From contig OY978525.1 in NCBI GenBank assembly GCA_963854835.1, forward strand, positions 99,589,388 to 99,653,387: a stretch of DNA of 64,000 nt, written 5' to 3'. The notes beneath the pieces were generated by a model that was not told where the DNA came from, ran no database searches, and saw only the letters and a program-made list of their open reading frames with translations. A program made the translations under genes and the position numbers. Each line of letters starts with the position of its first letter. Within the stretch, counting starts at the first letter, position 1. Below, in pieces: positions 10,607-20,425 of the stretch. The DNA comes from Megamerina dolium (Eukaryota > Arthropoda > Insecta > Diptera > Megamerinidae).

Positions 10607-11610
10607 AGTAAGAGAAAATACGCCATATTTTACAGTTTTTCTTGGATAAAGGCGAAAATGTAAGCCAGACGGCTGAAAATGTGAATAGTGTTTATGTTTC
10701 TGATACTGTAACAGCCAATCACGTGCAAATTTGGTTTCGTCGATTCCGTTCCAGTGATTTTGATATGAAAGATGCAAGGTCAATTGCCGAAAATATCGAT
10801 AAAATAATAGAAATCGTTGAATCTGACCGTCATGGAAGCACTGTTTCTATTGCCCAGGATCTAAACATTGCACAAAAAACCGTTTGGAACCATTTAAATA
10901 AGGCTGGATACAAAAAGAAGCTCGATGTATGGGTGCCACACAAGTTAACGCAAACAAATCCTTATGGACCGAACTTCCATCTGCAAATCGCTGTTGAATC
11001 GCAACAAAATTGATACGTTTCTGAAGCGGATGGTTACTAGTGATGCGCGGTGAACCGGCGCAAACGGTGGCCAAGTCGGGATTGACGGTTAGGAAGGTTT
11101 TGCTATGTGTTTGGTGGTATTGGCAGGGAATCATCTACTATGAGCTGCTCCCCTACGGCCAAACTCTTAATTCGGACCTGTACTGTCAACAATTGCACCG
11201 TCTAAAGGAAACAATCGGCCAAAAGTGGCCAGCTTTGGCCAATAGGAGAGGAATTGTGTTCCATCAGGACAACGCCAGGCCACACACATTGATATTTGGG
11301 AGGTTCTTATGCATCCACCTTATAGTCCGGAACTGGCACCAAGTGATTACTACCTGTTCCTGTCTATGGCGAATGATTTTGCTAGTGAAAAATTCGCCTC
11401 AAGAGAAGCTTGTGAAAATCGACTGTCCCAGTTTTTTGCCAATAGGGACGAGGGTGTTTATGAGAGTGGCATTATGAAATTACCTTCAAAATGGCAACAA
11501 GTTATCGAACAGAATGGTGCATATTTGACCTAAATCGGATCATTCTAACTATGCTAAATAAAACCCTTAATTTAATACAAAAATAATGGAATTCTTTTTA
11601 CTAGACCTTA
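10607..11610 (+). mobile_element. Mariner element (mellifera-type), 5' end missing
   Basis: The transposase frame starts mid-N-terminus (ENVSQTAENVNSVYVSDTVT) and continues with the helix-turn-helix region, ending WNHLNKAGYKKKLDVWVPH. A frameshift follows near 10975, with a deletion near 11040 that removed the TGDEKW block holding the first catalytic Asp. Then come KVLLCVWWYWQGIIYYELLP, the second Asp block VFHQDNARPHT, another frameshift and small deletion near 11295, the third block MHPPYSPELAPSDYYLF, and the C-terminus WQQVIEQNGAYLT-stop at 11533. HDNARPHT plus YSPDLAPSDY is the mariner DD34D signature. The 3' inverted repeat (to ACCTTA at 11610, then TA) matches the copy at 62307-63392; the 5' repeat is lost at the satellite junction. 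Confidence 0.85.
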
Positions 11611-12148
11611 TATTATCACCTCGATTTAATATACATTAAATTGAGTACCTTAAATTTTTATGTACATATAATAATTACAAAAAAATAACAAACAGGATTT
11701 TGCTTTCTCTGCATTCTTACTCAATCCAATAGAAGTTTCTAAAAAATCCAGTGAATAGTACAAAATGCGATAGCTTCATAATATTTCATTTGATTGGCAA
11801 TCCATGGAATTCTATTGTTCCACATATATGTTACTATGTGTGTCTATAACACAAATTATGATAATTTCCATTAATATTTCTCCTATTCTCTCTCAATCAC
11901 ACTGGCATCAGCTCGATTTCTCATTTCCTATATGTCACATTGTACGGACAATAAATTTTAAACAACATTTCATTATCCTGAAAAATATGGGTGAATGAAA
12001 AAAATATACAAAACATTATTCTTCGCACACCTAAACAAAAAAAAAAAAACAGTTAGCCTTCAACTCTCTAAAAGCAAATATTTCTTAAATTACAAGCACA
12101 AAACCATAAACAATTCGTTACGACTCTGATCAATCAGTTATGTACAAG

Positions 12149-12173
12149 TGTGCGTGTGTGTGTGTATGTGTGT
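12149..12173. repeat. (GT)n microsatellite, imperfect
   Basis: GT run with single substitutions, followed at 12187-12204 by a CAA run. Confidence 0.9.
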
Positions 12174-12862
12174 TTATACCAGCAAAACAACAACAACAAC
12201 AACAAAACAATTGTGCTCAACAGTATAGGCAACAGTAGTAGCAGCAGCAGCAACATTACATGCATACTTTCCATGTTACATACATTTGTACACAGTTGAC
12301 ATATTGTGGCATCTTCTACAGATCATTAATCTTACTTCTGCGTGAGTGTTTGTACGCTATGGGTTTGTGTGAGTGTTTGTACGCGTTATTTTCGTCGTTT
12401 TGCAAAACAAAAAGTAGAGAAAAACACCAAAAACTTCCATTTATTTTGCCCACGAGCTTGCTCCAATTACTTATACTCATTGTTTCTATCAAATAACCCA
12501 ACACTACACCCACTCAGCCGCTACAACGAAACGAAATGAAATATTTATTTTATCCGCCACATCACTTGAGTTCTTCAATGAACTGCTCTGTCGTTTTTAG
12601 TTGCCATACTGGCGGTATATATCCTCTGTTGATTGCTTCTATGCAATTTTCGACTAAATGGTGTGAAATCAAGAGAAAGACAAATTTCTTTCAGCATTTC
12701 CATCATCATTGATTATTTTGCACTGATGATAATGCCCTTATCTAGCCAATATTCCCGTTACTCAACTCTCGTTCACATTTACTCTATTTGCTATTATTAA
12801 CAGCCAGCGTACTATAGTCACCATCATCAACAGCAGTAGCTACTATTGGTACTCCAGTGTAG

Positions 12863-12882
12863 ACACACACACACACACACAT
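12863..12882. repeat. (AC)n microsatellite
   Basis: Pure run of ten AC units. Confidence 0.95.
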
Positions 12883-13137
12883 ACATCCTTGCTGCTCATA
12901 CGTATGTACTTGTAAAGCATATAAGTATGCTTATAGAAATATTCAATGTCACTGCTATTGTTGTTGTTCGGTTGGTGAAATTAAAAGAAATCGCTGGTAG
13001 CGTGAAAAAGGATGCACACAAACAAATCAACTTATATCAAATGTTGTGTGAGTGTGTGTTTGAGTGTTTTCGTAATTTATCATTGCCACTACTGTCACTA
13101 TTAGTGGTAAATAGAGTAGAGTAGCGTCAAATATGTA

Positions 13138-13164
13138 TAACAACAACAACAACAACAACAACAA
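13138..13164. repeat. (CAA)n microsatellite
   Basis: About nine CAA units; no open frame encloses it. Confidence 0.95.
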
Positions 13165-13545
13165 GAGCAATGACTGTAATGAAAATATCGCTATGGCAGG
13201 TAGTTGAGTGTACCTTTATACACAAAATTGTTGCTAAATACACCACATTTTGTGTAGAAAATGCATGTCCCTACAAAAATATGTTGTTAGAAGGTGATAA
13301 ATGGCGCTGCAATAAGGTCAAAATGTTTGAAAATGCCGAAAAATCGACAAATGGCACCACGGCTGCCCAGATGTAATTCCGTAGAGAGGTCTGTATGACA
13401 AACGCCCCTTTAATATTTTGTACTCAATATTTTTCCTGAGCATATTTACTCCTATCTGCCTTCTTTAGGAGATTACCTACGAATTTTACGCTTTTATAAA
13501 ATTCCCTCTGCACCTCGACTAGCCTTAATCCTTAATTTTCATCAC

Positions 13546-13730
13546 CTAATATTTTTCCTTATTTTTCCCTATCCCCGATCAGAGGTTTTTTCATAGAAAA
13601 TTTACGTTTTCATGAAACTCACTCGTACTGCTTTCAGAATGTCCCTAGAGCGTTAAAATATATGACCTACCCTCATTCAATTTTTTTACCACAACATTTG
13701 CCCAAACATATTAGGCCCTCAGGGGGAGTC
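13546..13730. repeat. Diverged direct repeat, copy 1
   Basis: Aligns by eye with 14072-14262: both have AATATTTTTC early, a TAGAAAATT(C/T)AC block, then GCG.TTAAA(A)TATATGACC and CCCTCATTCA, and end with CC.A(A)CA.(A/G)CTAAT-like text. Similarity is patchy with indels. The whole 13.4-14.3 kb stretch is pyrimidine-rich on the plus strand compared with its surroundings. Confidence 0.5.
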
Positions 13731-14071
13731 CCTACAAATTTATCCCAAAAATTGATGAAAATCGAAAGATGACCAGAAATCACCTACAACGCAGATAAAT
13801 GTAACACCGGCTTCCATCCCCGCCTACCTCTACTGTTTACGTAGTCTGCCATGCAAAATTCACGCGAAAACATATAAGAATCGAAAAATAATACGATAGC
13901 TGCACAGAAATAAACTGTAAAGGAATCAAATGTAAGGCCAACACCTTTTAGCTTTACATTTCCAAAATTTTTCTAGAACAAACTTACTCTCTACCTTCAC
14001 CAATTAAAGAAAATGCCATGCAAAGTGAACGAAAAAAATTAAAAATTTACATTACTAGGAATCAAAAGTTG

Positions 14072-14262
14072 AACCTTCATTAATATTTTTCTACAATATT
14101 TATTCCTAAAAATTCAGCTAGAAAATTCACCTTGTATTGTATATAATCCAAACGCATTCACCAAACCCTCAAAGCGGTTAAATATATGACCAGCCCTCAT
14201 TCATTTTGTCACATCAACTCTTCCCCCAACACGCTAATCCACTATCTTCACATTTAAGACGG
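14072..14262. repeat. Diverged direct repeat, copy 2
   Basis: Partner of 13546-13730, about 525 bp downstream. The best-conserved word is AAATATATGACCAGCCCTCA here against AAATATATGACCTACCCTCA there. Confidence 0.5.
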
Positions 14263-14427
14263 CGCCCTTACAAAAATGGCAACGAAAATACTGCATCTCT
14301 AATTAACACAATATAATAATAGCTTAATAATAATAATTTTGTTATTATTTAAGATTAGGAATGAACAACTTCTTAATTTTTGTTTTTATTATTTTTCGGC
14401 TTTTTCGGCAATATCGTTGAAAACATG

Positions 14428-14896
14428 TACCGTAGCTCGGTGTTTAGTCCGTTGGTCTTCTGATCTGTAGGTCGTGGGTTCTGTCCTCGGCTGAAGTACA
14501 ACTTCATATCGAAATGATTTTTCTTTTGAACGGTGCCCACCTGTTGGCAAGCAATTGGCAATTCTTTCCGGAGTAACAATTTGCCATGAAAACGCATCTA
14601 AAAGAGTTTTGTGACGAAGCTCAGAAAATGTGATTCCATAAGGGTTCTGCCGTTTAGAATCAGCTAATACAGTATTTCCCAATAAGGATGATTGAATTTT
14701 GAGTTTGTGGACGCCATATTTGTTCTCGGTCGTTGGTCCGTTGGTCTTCTGATCTGTAGGTCGTGGGTTCAGTCCTCCGCTGAAGTACAACTTTATATAG
14801 AAAAGATTTTTCTTTCTGCCGTACAGAACCAACTAATACTGTGCTTCCCAATAGGGATGATCGAATTTTGACAACTTATGGAAGCCATATGTGTTC
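14428..14896 (+). mobile_element. Double-headed SINE (two tandem copies)
   Basis: A first copy has a box-A-like GTAGCTCGGTGTTTAG at about 14432, GATCTGTAGGTCGTGGGTTC (box B) near 14461-14480 and the SINE body to about 14690. A second copy starts near 14727, lacks box A, repeats GATCTGTAGGTCGTGGGTTC near 14751 and is internally shortened: the body jumps from TTTTTCTTTC to CTGCCGTACAGAACC. Both end with CTTCCCAATA.GGATGAT.G and GCCATAT.TGTTCT, a 3' end different from that of the other copies. This suggests a subfamily or a replaced tail. ORFs 14373-14851 on the minus strand are shadows. Confidence 0.75.
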
Positions 14897-14984
14897 TTTA
14901 ATTTTTGACACTTGATGTTATTTGTGTTCAGTAAAGCCCGAGATTTCATCAAGGATAAATTCATGTTATCACAACATGTGGAAA

Positions 14985-15125
14985 TTGTCTAAATGGACTA
15001 TTTTCTATGAGGTTATGTTAAATCACAGGTTTATCATTATTGACGAGGTTGAAGCCAACATACGAGCCACAATAACCGCCACACAACCGGAAATAATGCA
15101 CAGTCATCGAAAATTGGAGTGACCA
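14985..15125 (+). mobile_element. C-terminal scrap of a mariner-like transposase
   Basis: The frame reads LSKWTIFYEVMLNHRFIIID, then EVEANIRATITATQPEIMHS, stopping at 15122. The E-NIR..I....PE..... block resembles the region near the end of IS630/Tc1-mariner transposases. No catalytic residues are present. Confidence 0.45.
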
Positions 15126-15145
15126 TGATAAGCCATTGCAAGTAC

Positions 15146-15497
15146 AAGGTGCACCAACTATGTATTAAGACTCGAACCATATCTCAGCAACCAATCACGA
15201 CATCAATGTGTGAGCACATGAGTTTTGAAGCTTCAACCTTCTTCTACTAACTGTCAAAATTTCATGGCATTTGGTTGACATTTAATGTTTATTGACATTA
15301 ATTGAAATTTTAACATGAAATTTAACATTTAATTTAACACACAGCACTCATTGTTCGTCAATTAAATCGATGTAACAAGTGTATTGAATCAGGAGGAGAA
15401 TATTTCGAATAAATAAACCGAAAAATTAGCAGATATCGTGTTTTAATTGTGTTTTCTAGAGGCAGTCTGTATACATAATTGTCGCACCTTGTACGAT
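15146..15497 (+). mobile_element. Small mariner-derived element with 11-bp inverted ends
   Basis: The ends GTACAAGGTGC (about 15146) and GCACCTTGTAC (about 15487-15497) are perfect inverted repeats 352 bp apart. Near the right end the plus frame reads RCNKCIESGGEYFE-stop (about 15370-15413), a mariner C-terminus. This is best read as an internally deleted, non-autonomous mariner. Confidence 0.6.
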
Positions 15498-15499
15498 AT

Positions 15500-16618
15500 T
15501 TTGTTTAAATCATAAATTGCATAAAATATACATACCATCTAATAAAAGCAAAATTTACCAAATTTGGCTAAATTGTATGTGTTTTATCTCTGAAATTTCA
15601 CGAATAGAAAATTAATACTAATTGCTTATAACATAGGTATAGACACGTATGCAATATCTAATTCAGAGAATGAACAGCAGAGAATTCATATTAACATTAC
15701 CATAAACTTTTGTTGGCATGCATGTATGCAAATTTTCCTCAAATTTTTATTTAGCAGATATTATATTTTGCAATTAAACTTTTAAATAATAAACTTTTTA
15801 ATACAACTACGATATTCAAAAAAAGCTTTATGGATATGAAAACGTAAAGCAAAACTTATTTAGCAGTAAAATCAAATACAACATTTTACATGCACAACTT
15901 TAGAACAATATTTGCTAGTCAATATTGCTATTTCTATTATTATTGTATTGCATATCAGTAATCAAGAGTTGTGAATTGAAAACAAAATTGTTTCCGATTT
16001 GTTTACGAAAATTGCAATTTTAATGAGCTTACATAATTTGGAAAATATCTATTCACAATACTAGCAATATAAAATTTGCATTTTCATCAACGTAATAACT
16101 TTTTAATGTTCATTACTTAGTTACACACGAGTAGATAAATAATGTTGATTTTATATATTTTTTATTACTTTTTTTTTTCATTTCAGAAGAAATTTAGAAC
16201 TTCACAAAAAATGATAACAGCGACTACGTTAATAGCTATCAACATTATACAGCATGATTTGCAAAAATATGGATAATCTTTTAATGAAGATTAAAGAAAA
16301 AAAAACGTGTTTTAATCATCATAGAGAATAACAATAAAATGAAATAAAATCGCCTATAACATTTAATTAATGTTTGGAATAAAAACTGTCTTGTCATCCA
16401 TTACAAAGAATTGTGATTTGTATATTCAATAAAAAATTCATCGTAATTTTTTAAGTGTTTTATTTCGTTTAATAGAAAGAATTCACAAAAATTCTATAAC
16501 CATTGGAGAGAGCTTGAAAAGGAAAAGAGATATACTGAAAAGAGTATTCCTGGACCTGTGAACAATTTTATCTATATTGAAAGTTTAATATGAAAAAATT
16601 TTCCCACTGCTGTTTTAT
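15500..16618. other. Gene-free AT-rich stretch
   Basis: No ORF or repeat recognised; low-complexity A/T runs only. Confidence 0.5.
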
Positions 16619-16880
16619 TTAGATTATAACGATTGAAGATGATAGGCAACCGATTTCCGGATATCGCAAACTAAAGATGCAAGGCATTTGTTTACGTATC
16701 ATCATCATATAAACGCCAATGTATGGAAAACGGTTAGGAACTACTCCATATTTGCTTCCAACAAAATGTAAAAATTGCACTTTTTGTCCGGTTTTGTAAG
16801 ATTTAATCTCATAGTTCGAAAATTGTAAAAAATATTTTACCAAGACATCAGCAAAAAGTTGTCTGTAGATTTCATTGAAG
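16619..16880 (-). mobile_element. piggyBac-like transposase relic
   Basis: An 85-codon minus frame (stop at 16619) reads CFNEIYRQLFADVLVKYF, then LQFSNYEIKSYKTGQKVQFL and HFVGSKYGVVPNRFPYIG. Insect piggyBac-like transposases have the order DEQLF, ...Y...KP.K.G.K.W, ..D..SKYV.N.FPY.G in their DDE domain. The order and spacing match, although the catalytic Asp of DEQLF is replaced (YRQLF), so the copy is dead. Only the central domain is seen; flanks were not recovered. A chance resemblance is possible but the FPYIG and SKYGVVPN anchors make it unlikely. Confidence 0.5.
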
Positions 16881-17169
16881 CACCTTGAATGTTTCCTATA
16901 TTATTGAATATTCCACTTAATAATATGTCGCACGAGTTTTGATATACGTGTGATTCGCGATAGAAAATACGACGAAAACCCTTTAATAAATGTTCATAAA
17001 TGTCAAATCTCTCTTGGTGTGACCAGATACAACCTTAAGCTAATCCGCAAACTGATTTTGACAGCGCTGTGTCCGTCTTTGTTTATGATTTGTGAATTTG
17101 GAAAACTAAATTTCGAGTTTTTCGAAAAATCTTTTGAAGCAGTGTTCTTAGTTTGTCACCATCGTGGCC

Positions 17170-17630
17170 ACAAAACTAAGCATTGCAGCGACTGCCAAAG
17201 TAATGAAAAAGTCGAAGTCATTCGTCCAGCATTGGATGGAGCAATGGAAACGTTAAAAAAATGTAAACGACCATCCCAACATCAAACCAAATGTAGCAAC
17301 AAGATCAGCAGTTTGTTCACTTCTTTGAGCAAAACCCCGGCACTTCAGAGTGTCAAGCCGTCCAATGCTTCCGTAGTCGTAATAAACAGGCATCGCAGTC
17401 AACAATACGAAGAAGATTATTGCAACATCAGTTAAGATATCGTTCCATAATGCAAAAACCTTTGTTGGCTGATATTCATATCGAAAAACGCATATATTGG
17501 GCAGCTGAATATTTACACATCGATTGGAGCAAAGTTATTTACACTGATGAATTGTTATTTTGATATTGAATCCATTGGCTCGTACTTGGTGAGCCCAAAC
17601 ATTTTCGATTAGGTTTGCATCAGGGTACTG
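17170..17630 (+). mobile_element. Tc1-like transposase relic
   Basis: Frames joined by eye give a DNA-binding part (SFVQHWMEQWKR, then NVND.PNIKPNVATRSAV). These are followed by NKQASQSTIRRRLLQHQLRY and RSIMQKPLLADIHIEKRIYW, then AAEYLHIDWSKVIYTDE. IRRRL and KPLL...H...R..WA, ending in W..V..TDE, is the Tc1 arrangement with the first catalytic Asp in TDE. Sequence degenerates after GEPKHFRLG (about 17610), just before a SINE. The 161-codon ORF at 16950-17435 overlaps this in a partly wrong frame. Confidence 0.7.
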
Positions 17631-17674
17631 GGATGGGCAATCCATCGTTTTCCTTCCAATCAGTACCCACTACG

Positions 17675-18012
17675 GCACCCAGTAACTCAGTGGTTAGTGC
17701 GTTGGCCTTCTGATCTGTAGGTCGTGGGTTCAACAAGCATAACAAAATTTCATAGTGAAAAGATTTTCCTTTCGAACGGTACCCACCTGCCGGCAGGAAT
17801 TGGCAATTCTTCCGGCAGTAACAATTTACCAAAAATGCTTCTTAAAAGAGCTCTGTGACAAAACTAAGTTAAAGTGATGTCACAAGGGTTCTGTCGTTCG
17901 GAACCGGCTAATATGAGTAGGTCTTTTTTAATGCTGTCCAAATTTAACACGCACAACAGTATTGGAAGAGAATCTCAGTGGTATCACAATGGGCCTTTCT
18001 GGCCTAAGTGTG
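17675..18012 (+). mobile_element. tRNA-derived SINE, near full length
   Basis: Head GTAACTCAGTGGTTAGTGCG (box A), GATCTGTAGGTCGTGGGTTC (box B) and body with AAAAGATTTTCCTTTCGAAC, GGCAATTCTTCCGGCAGTAA, GTTCGGAACCGGCTAATATG and GTCCAAATTTAACACGCAC. The 3' end is diverged (GGCCTAAGTGTG for GGCTTTAAGTGCC). Sits between two Tc1-like relics. No clean target duplication found. Confidence 0.8.
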
Positions 18013-18024
18013 TCGTCTCAGAGA

Positions 18025-18719
18025 GAGGGCAGCCATATAACCTAACCTTCCACTCAGTACATAGGCGACTTCCAGGCTTTGGTACCCAGACGCGATTATT
18101 TTTCCATACAGCTTCCGTGCAGATGGTAATAAGCCTTTTTGGTAAAGTTTTAACATTTTTGAGGTGTTCAAGTTTTCGGTAAAACATGTCCAAACTCAAA
18201 ACCCTTTGCAGAAAAACAGTGATAAACATGAACCATTTCAGGGTGCTTAACCGTTCTCTGCACAATTTTAACACCTTTTTCTGACCAAAAACATTTTTTT
18301 CCCTTGTTTAACCAAAAAGAAGATTCATCGGTGGAAATTATTTTAGTCCAGTGACGATTAATATTTTCCTTTGCCCAGTGCAAACGTTTATTCTATATGT
18401 TTTTGTGACAATAAAGGTTTGTTGCGTACACTATTGTAAATTATGTTTTTTACTTTAAGTCTTAAGGTAAGTTTTTTTTTTTGTGCTCCTCTCAAGGTAA
18501 TTGAAGGATATTTTAAAAAAAATATTGGCAACTGCCCTATCCTCCCGCGGCGAAGTCTTCCGTTTTGAAATTCCAGTCAACTCGCAGCGATGACGATCTT
18601 GTAACAAAAGTACGGGTCGCCACCATATACTTGGCAGCCTGCTCTGCGGTCCATTTCGGCCCCTGCGTATGCTTCGTCAAGAAGTACGCTTCAACACGTC
18701 TTTTATATATAGCGCTCAT
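18025..18719 (-). mobile_element. Tc1-like transposase relic, C-terminus missing
   Basis: Minus-strand: MSAIYKRRVEAYFLTKHTQG at 18719, then frameshifted LREAQKKKLTLR and NKPLLSQKHIE. Next come HWAKENINRHWTKIISTDES and SFWLNKGKKCFWSEKGVKI, then QRTVKHPEMVHVYHCFSAKG, with the last coding piece SRLCTEWK near 18040. The order (DNA-binding N-terminus, W.K.I.TDES with the first Asp, VWV......KH.SRLC) is Tc1-like. Several frameshifts; the segment with the last acidic residue is absent, cut off next to the SINE at 17675-18012. Confidence 0.8.
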
Positions 18720-18949
18720 TGCAAAAACAGCTCAAATAATTAAATACTTTCACACAACTTGTATAAAATTGAATTCTCAAACTTCACAACAGTTAAACAA
18801 AACCAGCTGATGTATGTATCGTCATGTGTCATCATTACACAGGGTGTAACAGATGATCGTTTTTTTAATGAACAGACTGTATATTGATCGTATTCACAAG
18901 AATACTGACTATGCGAACGTATGCGAATAAGTTTTACGGCACGGGAAAC

Positions 18950-19250
18950 CACGATTGCCTTCTGTTGGAAGACAATAATCCAAAACACATCTCATGGAAA
19001 GGACGACAAGAGGTTCATCACATGATTTAGCCCCCACAGTCACCAGATTGCAATACAATAGAAAACGTTTGGGCCATTGTCAAGGCCAGGCTCCAGAGAA
19101 AAGTACTCAGAAATATGAAGCAGCTCGGCGCTTTCATTCAACGCTAATGGCACCGAACTACGAGAAGGTTTTGAGTCGAAGTATGCCTAGCCTCTGCGCC
19201 CGATTTATAGAGAATCAAGGAGAGTGGTTAGAATATTGATATTATTATGC
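18950..19250 (+). mobile_element. Second Tc1-like relic, C-terminal part, opposite strand
   Basis: Plus-strand frame reads LLEDNNPKHISWKGRQEVHH, a stop, then PPQSPDCNTIENVWAIVKAR and LQRKVLRNMKQLGAFIQR. D-N-PKH followed by PPQSPD-N-IEN-W is the Tc1 catalytic region with the second Asp and the final acidic residue. AATAAA occurs at 19267. Orientation and sequence differ from the relic at 18025-18719, so it is a separate insertion. The 81-codon ORF at 18994 is a different frame. Confidence 0.75.
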
Positions 19251-20411
19251 ATTGGCCAATAGAACAATAAAGCATTTCATTATTTCCCACTACTTCTACC
19301 GTGAAACACACTAAATAATTCACAGCACAACCAAGTCTAGAAGCGATGTCTTTTACTCAACCTTCGCAAAATTTATTGCTAGCCATAAACCAATTTCGGC
19401 TGTAAGTGTATTAATTTTATTAATTCAACATTCTTAATGACACATTAGCAAATAGTAAGCAGCATATGACATTGTACTTGCAACAAAGTTGACTTACTGA
19501 AACAAATGAAGAAAACGGTGAAAAATACCTGATAAACGAAGAGCAATTATAATATATTTCAAAATGACCGAGTGGAAAGCAATAAACTTCAAGCTTCAAA
19601 ATTAAACGAAAATAATGTGATGTGGCAAATATACGTTTCAGGTACTTATTTCTTTTATATTTACTTTCTTTGTCATTATATTATAAGCAATTTACCAACA
19701 GTCAAGTGTGAATAACAATTTGTTCCTTTAATTTATTGTTTCCTTCCCATAATTTTCTGGTTTTTATTTTTTGTTTTATTTCGTTTTATTTGTGTGCTTT
19801 TTTTCGCAATAAAAGACATGAACACAATTTCACTTTTTTTTTCACAGACACAAACATATAGACATATATGCACTCATACACGTGGATACAAAAAATAAAT
19901 ACGTATAAGCATGCATAAGTAAATAATAAGTAGGTAGCACTAGCATACATACATACATGTTCATTTTGAATTACTTTACGCTTGACAGGAAACCATAGCA
20001 AAAACAAAAAATATATATAAGTGTAAGCGTTTGTTATTCTCGTTTGTTTATTTATTTCTTTTATTTTTTTTTTTACCCATAACACATATTCATTTCAAAT
20101 TTATTTCCACTTCACAGTACACTACTATTGCTACAGCTGCTGGTGTTGGTGCTTTTAATTTATGGTGCATGTTACGTGTGACTGCTAATGATGCTAGAGA
20201 GTAAGGCTGTTGATGCTTTTCGCAGCATTTCGCATTTTCTCTTTTTTGTTTTTTTTTTTGTAAACTTTCTCGCTATTATTGCCACATCATATTATGGTTT
20301 TTATCTATTTACTTTTTGAAAATTGTCATTTTCTATTTTCTCCACTCATCAATTTTTCAAACAAAAAATGTCTCTGCTTTCAACCATTTGTATTCGGTAA
20401 TAATATTCATA
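19251..20411. other. Gene-free AT-rich stretch
   Basis: Nothing recognised apart from poly-T tracts and short CA/TA runs. Confidence 0.5.
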
Positions 20412-20425
20412 TAATGATTGTCTTC

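Larger units (their letters stand above)
11613..13545. other. Gene-free stretch with microsatellites
   Basis: Holds GT, AC and CAA runs (separate entries) and ordinary AT-rich DNA. ORFs at 12260-12539 and 12846-13124 have no family features. Confidence 0.5.

Noticed and set aside
10160..10663. 167-codon ORF
   Set aside because: Spans several satellite monomers and the mariner junction; no domain, and the frame is not conserved between monomers.
16950..17435. 161-codon ORF as a host gene
   Set aside because: The second half overlaps a Tc1-like transposase read in another frame, and the first half has no recognisable feature.
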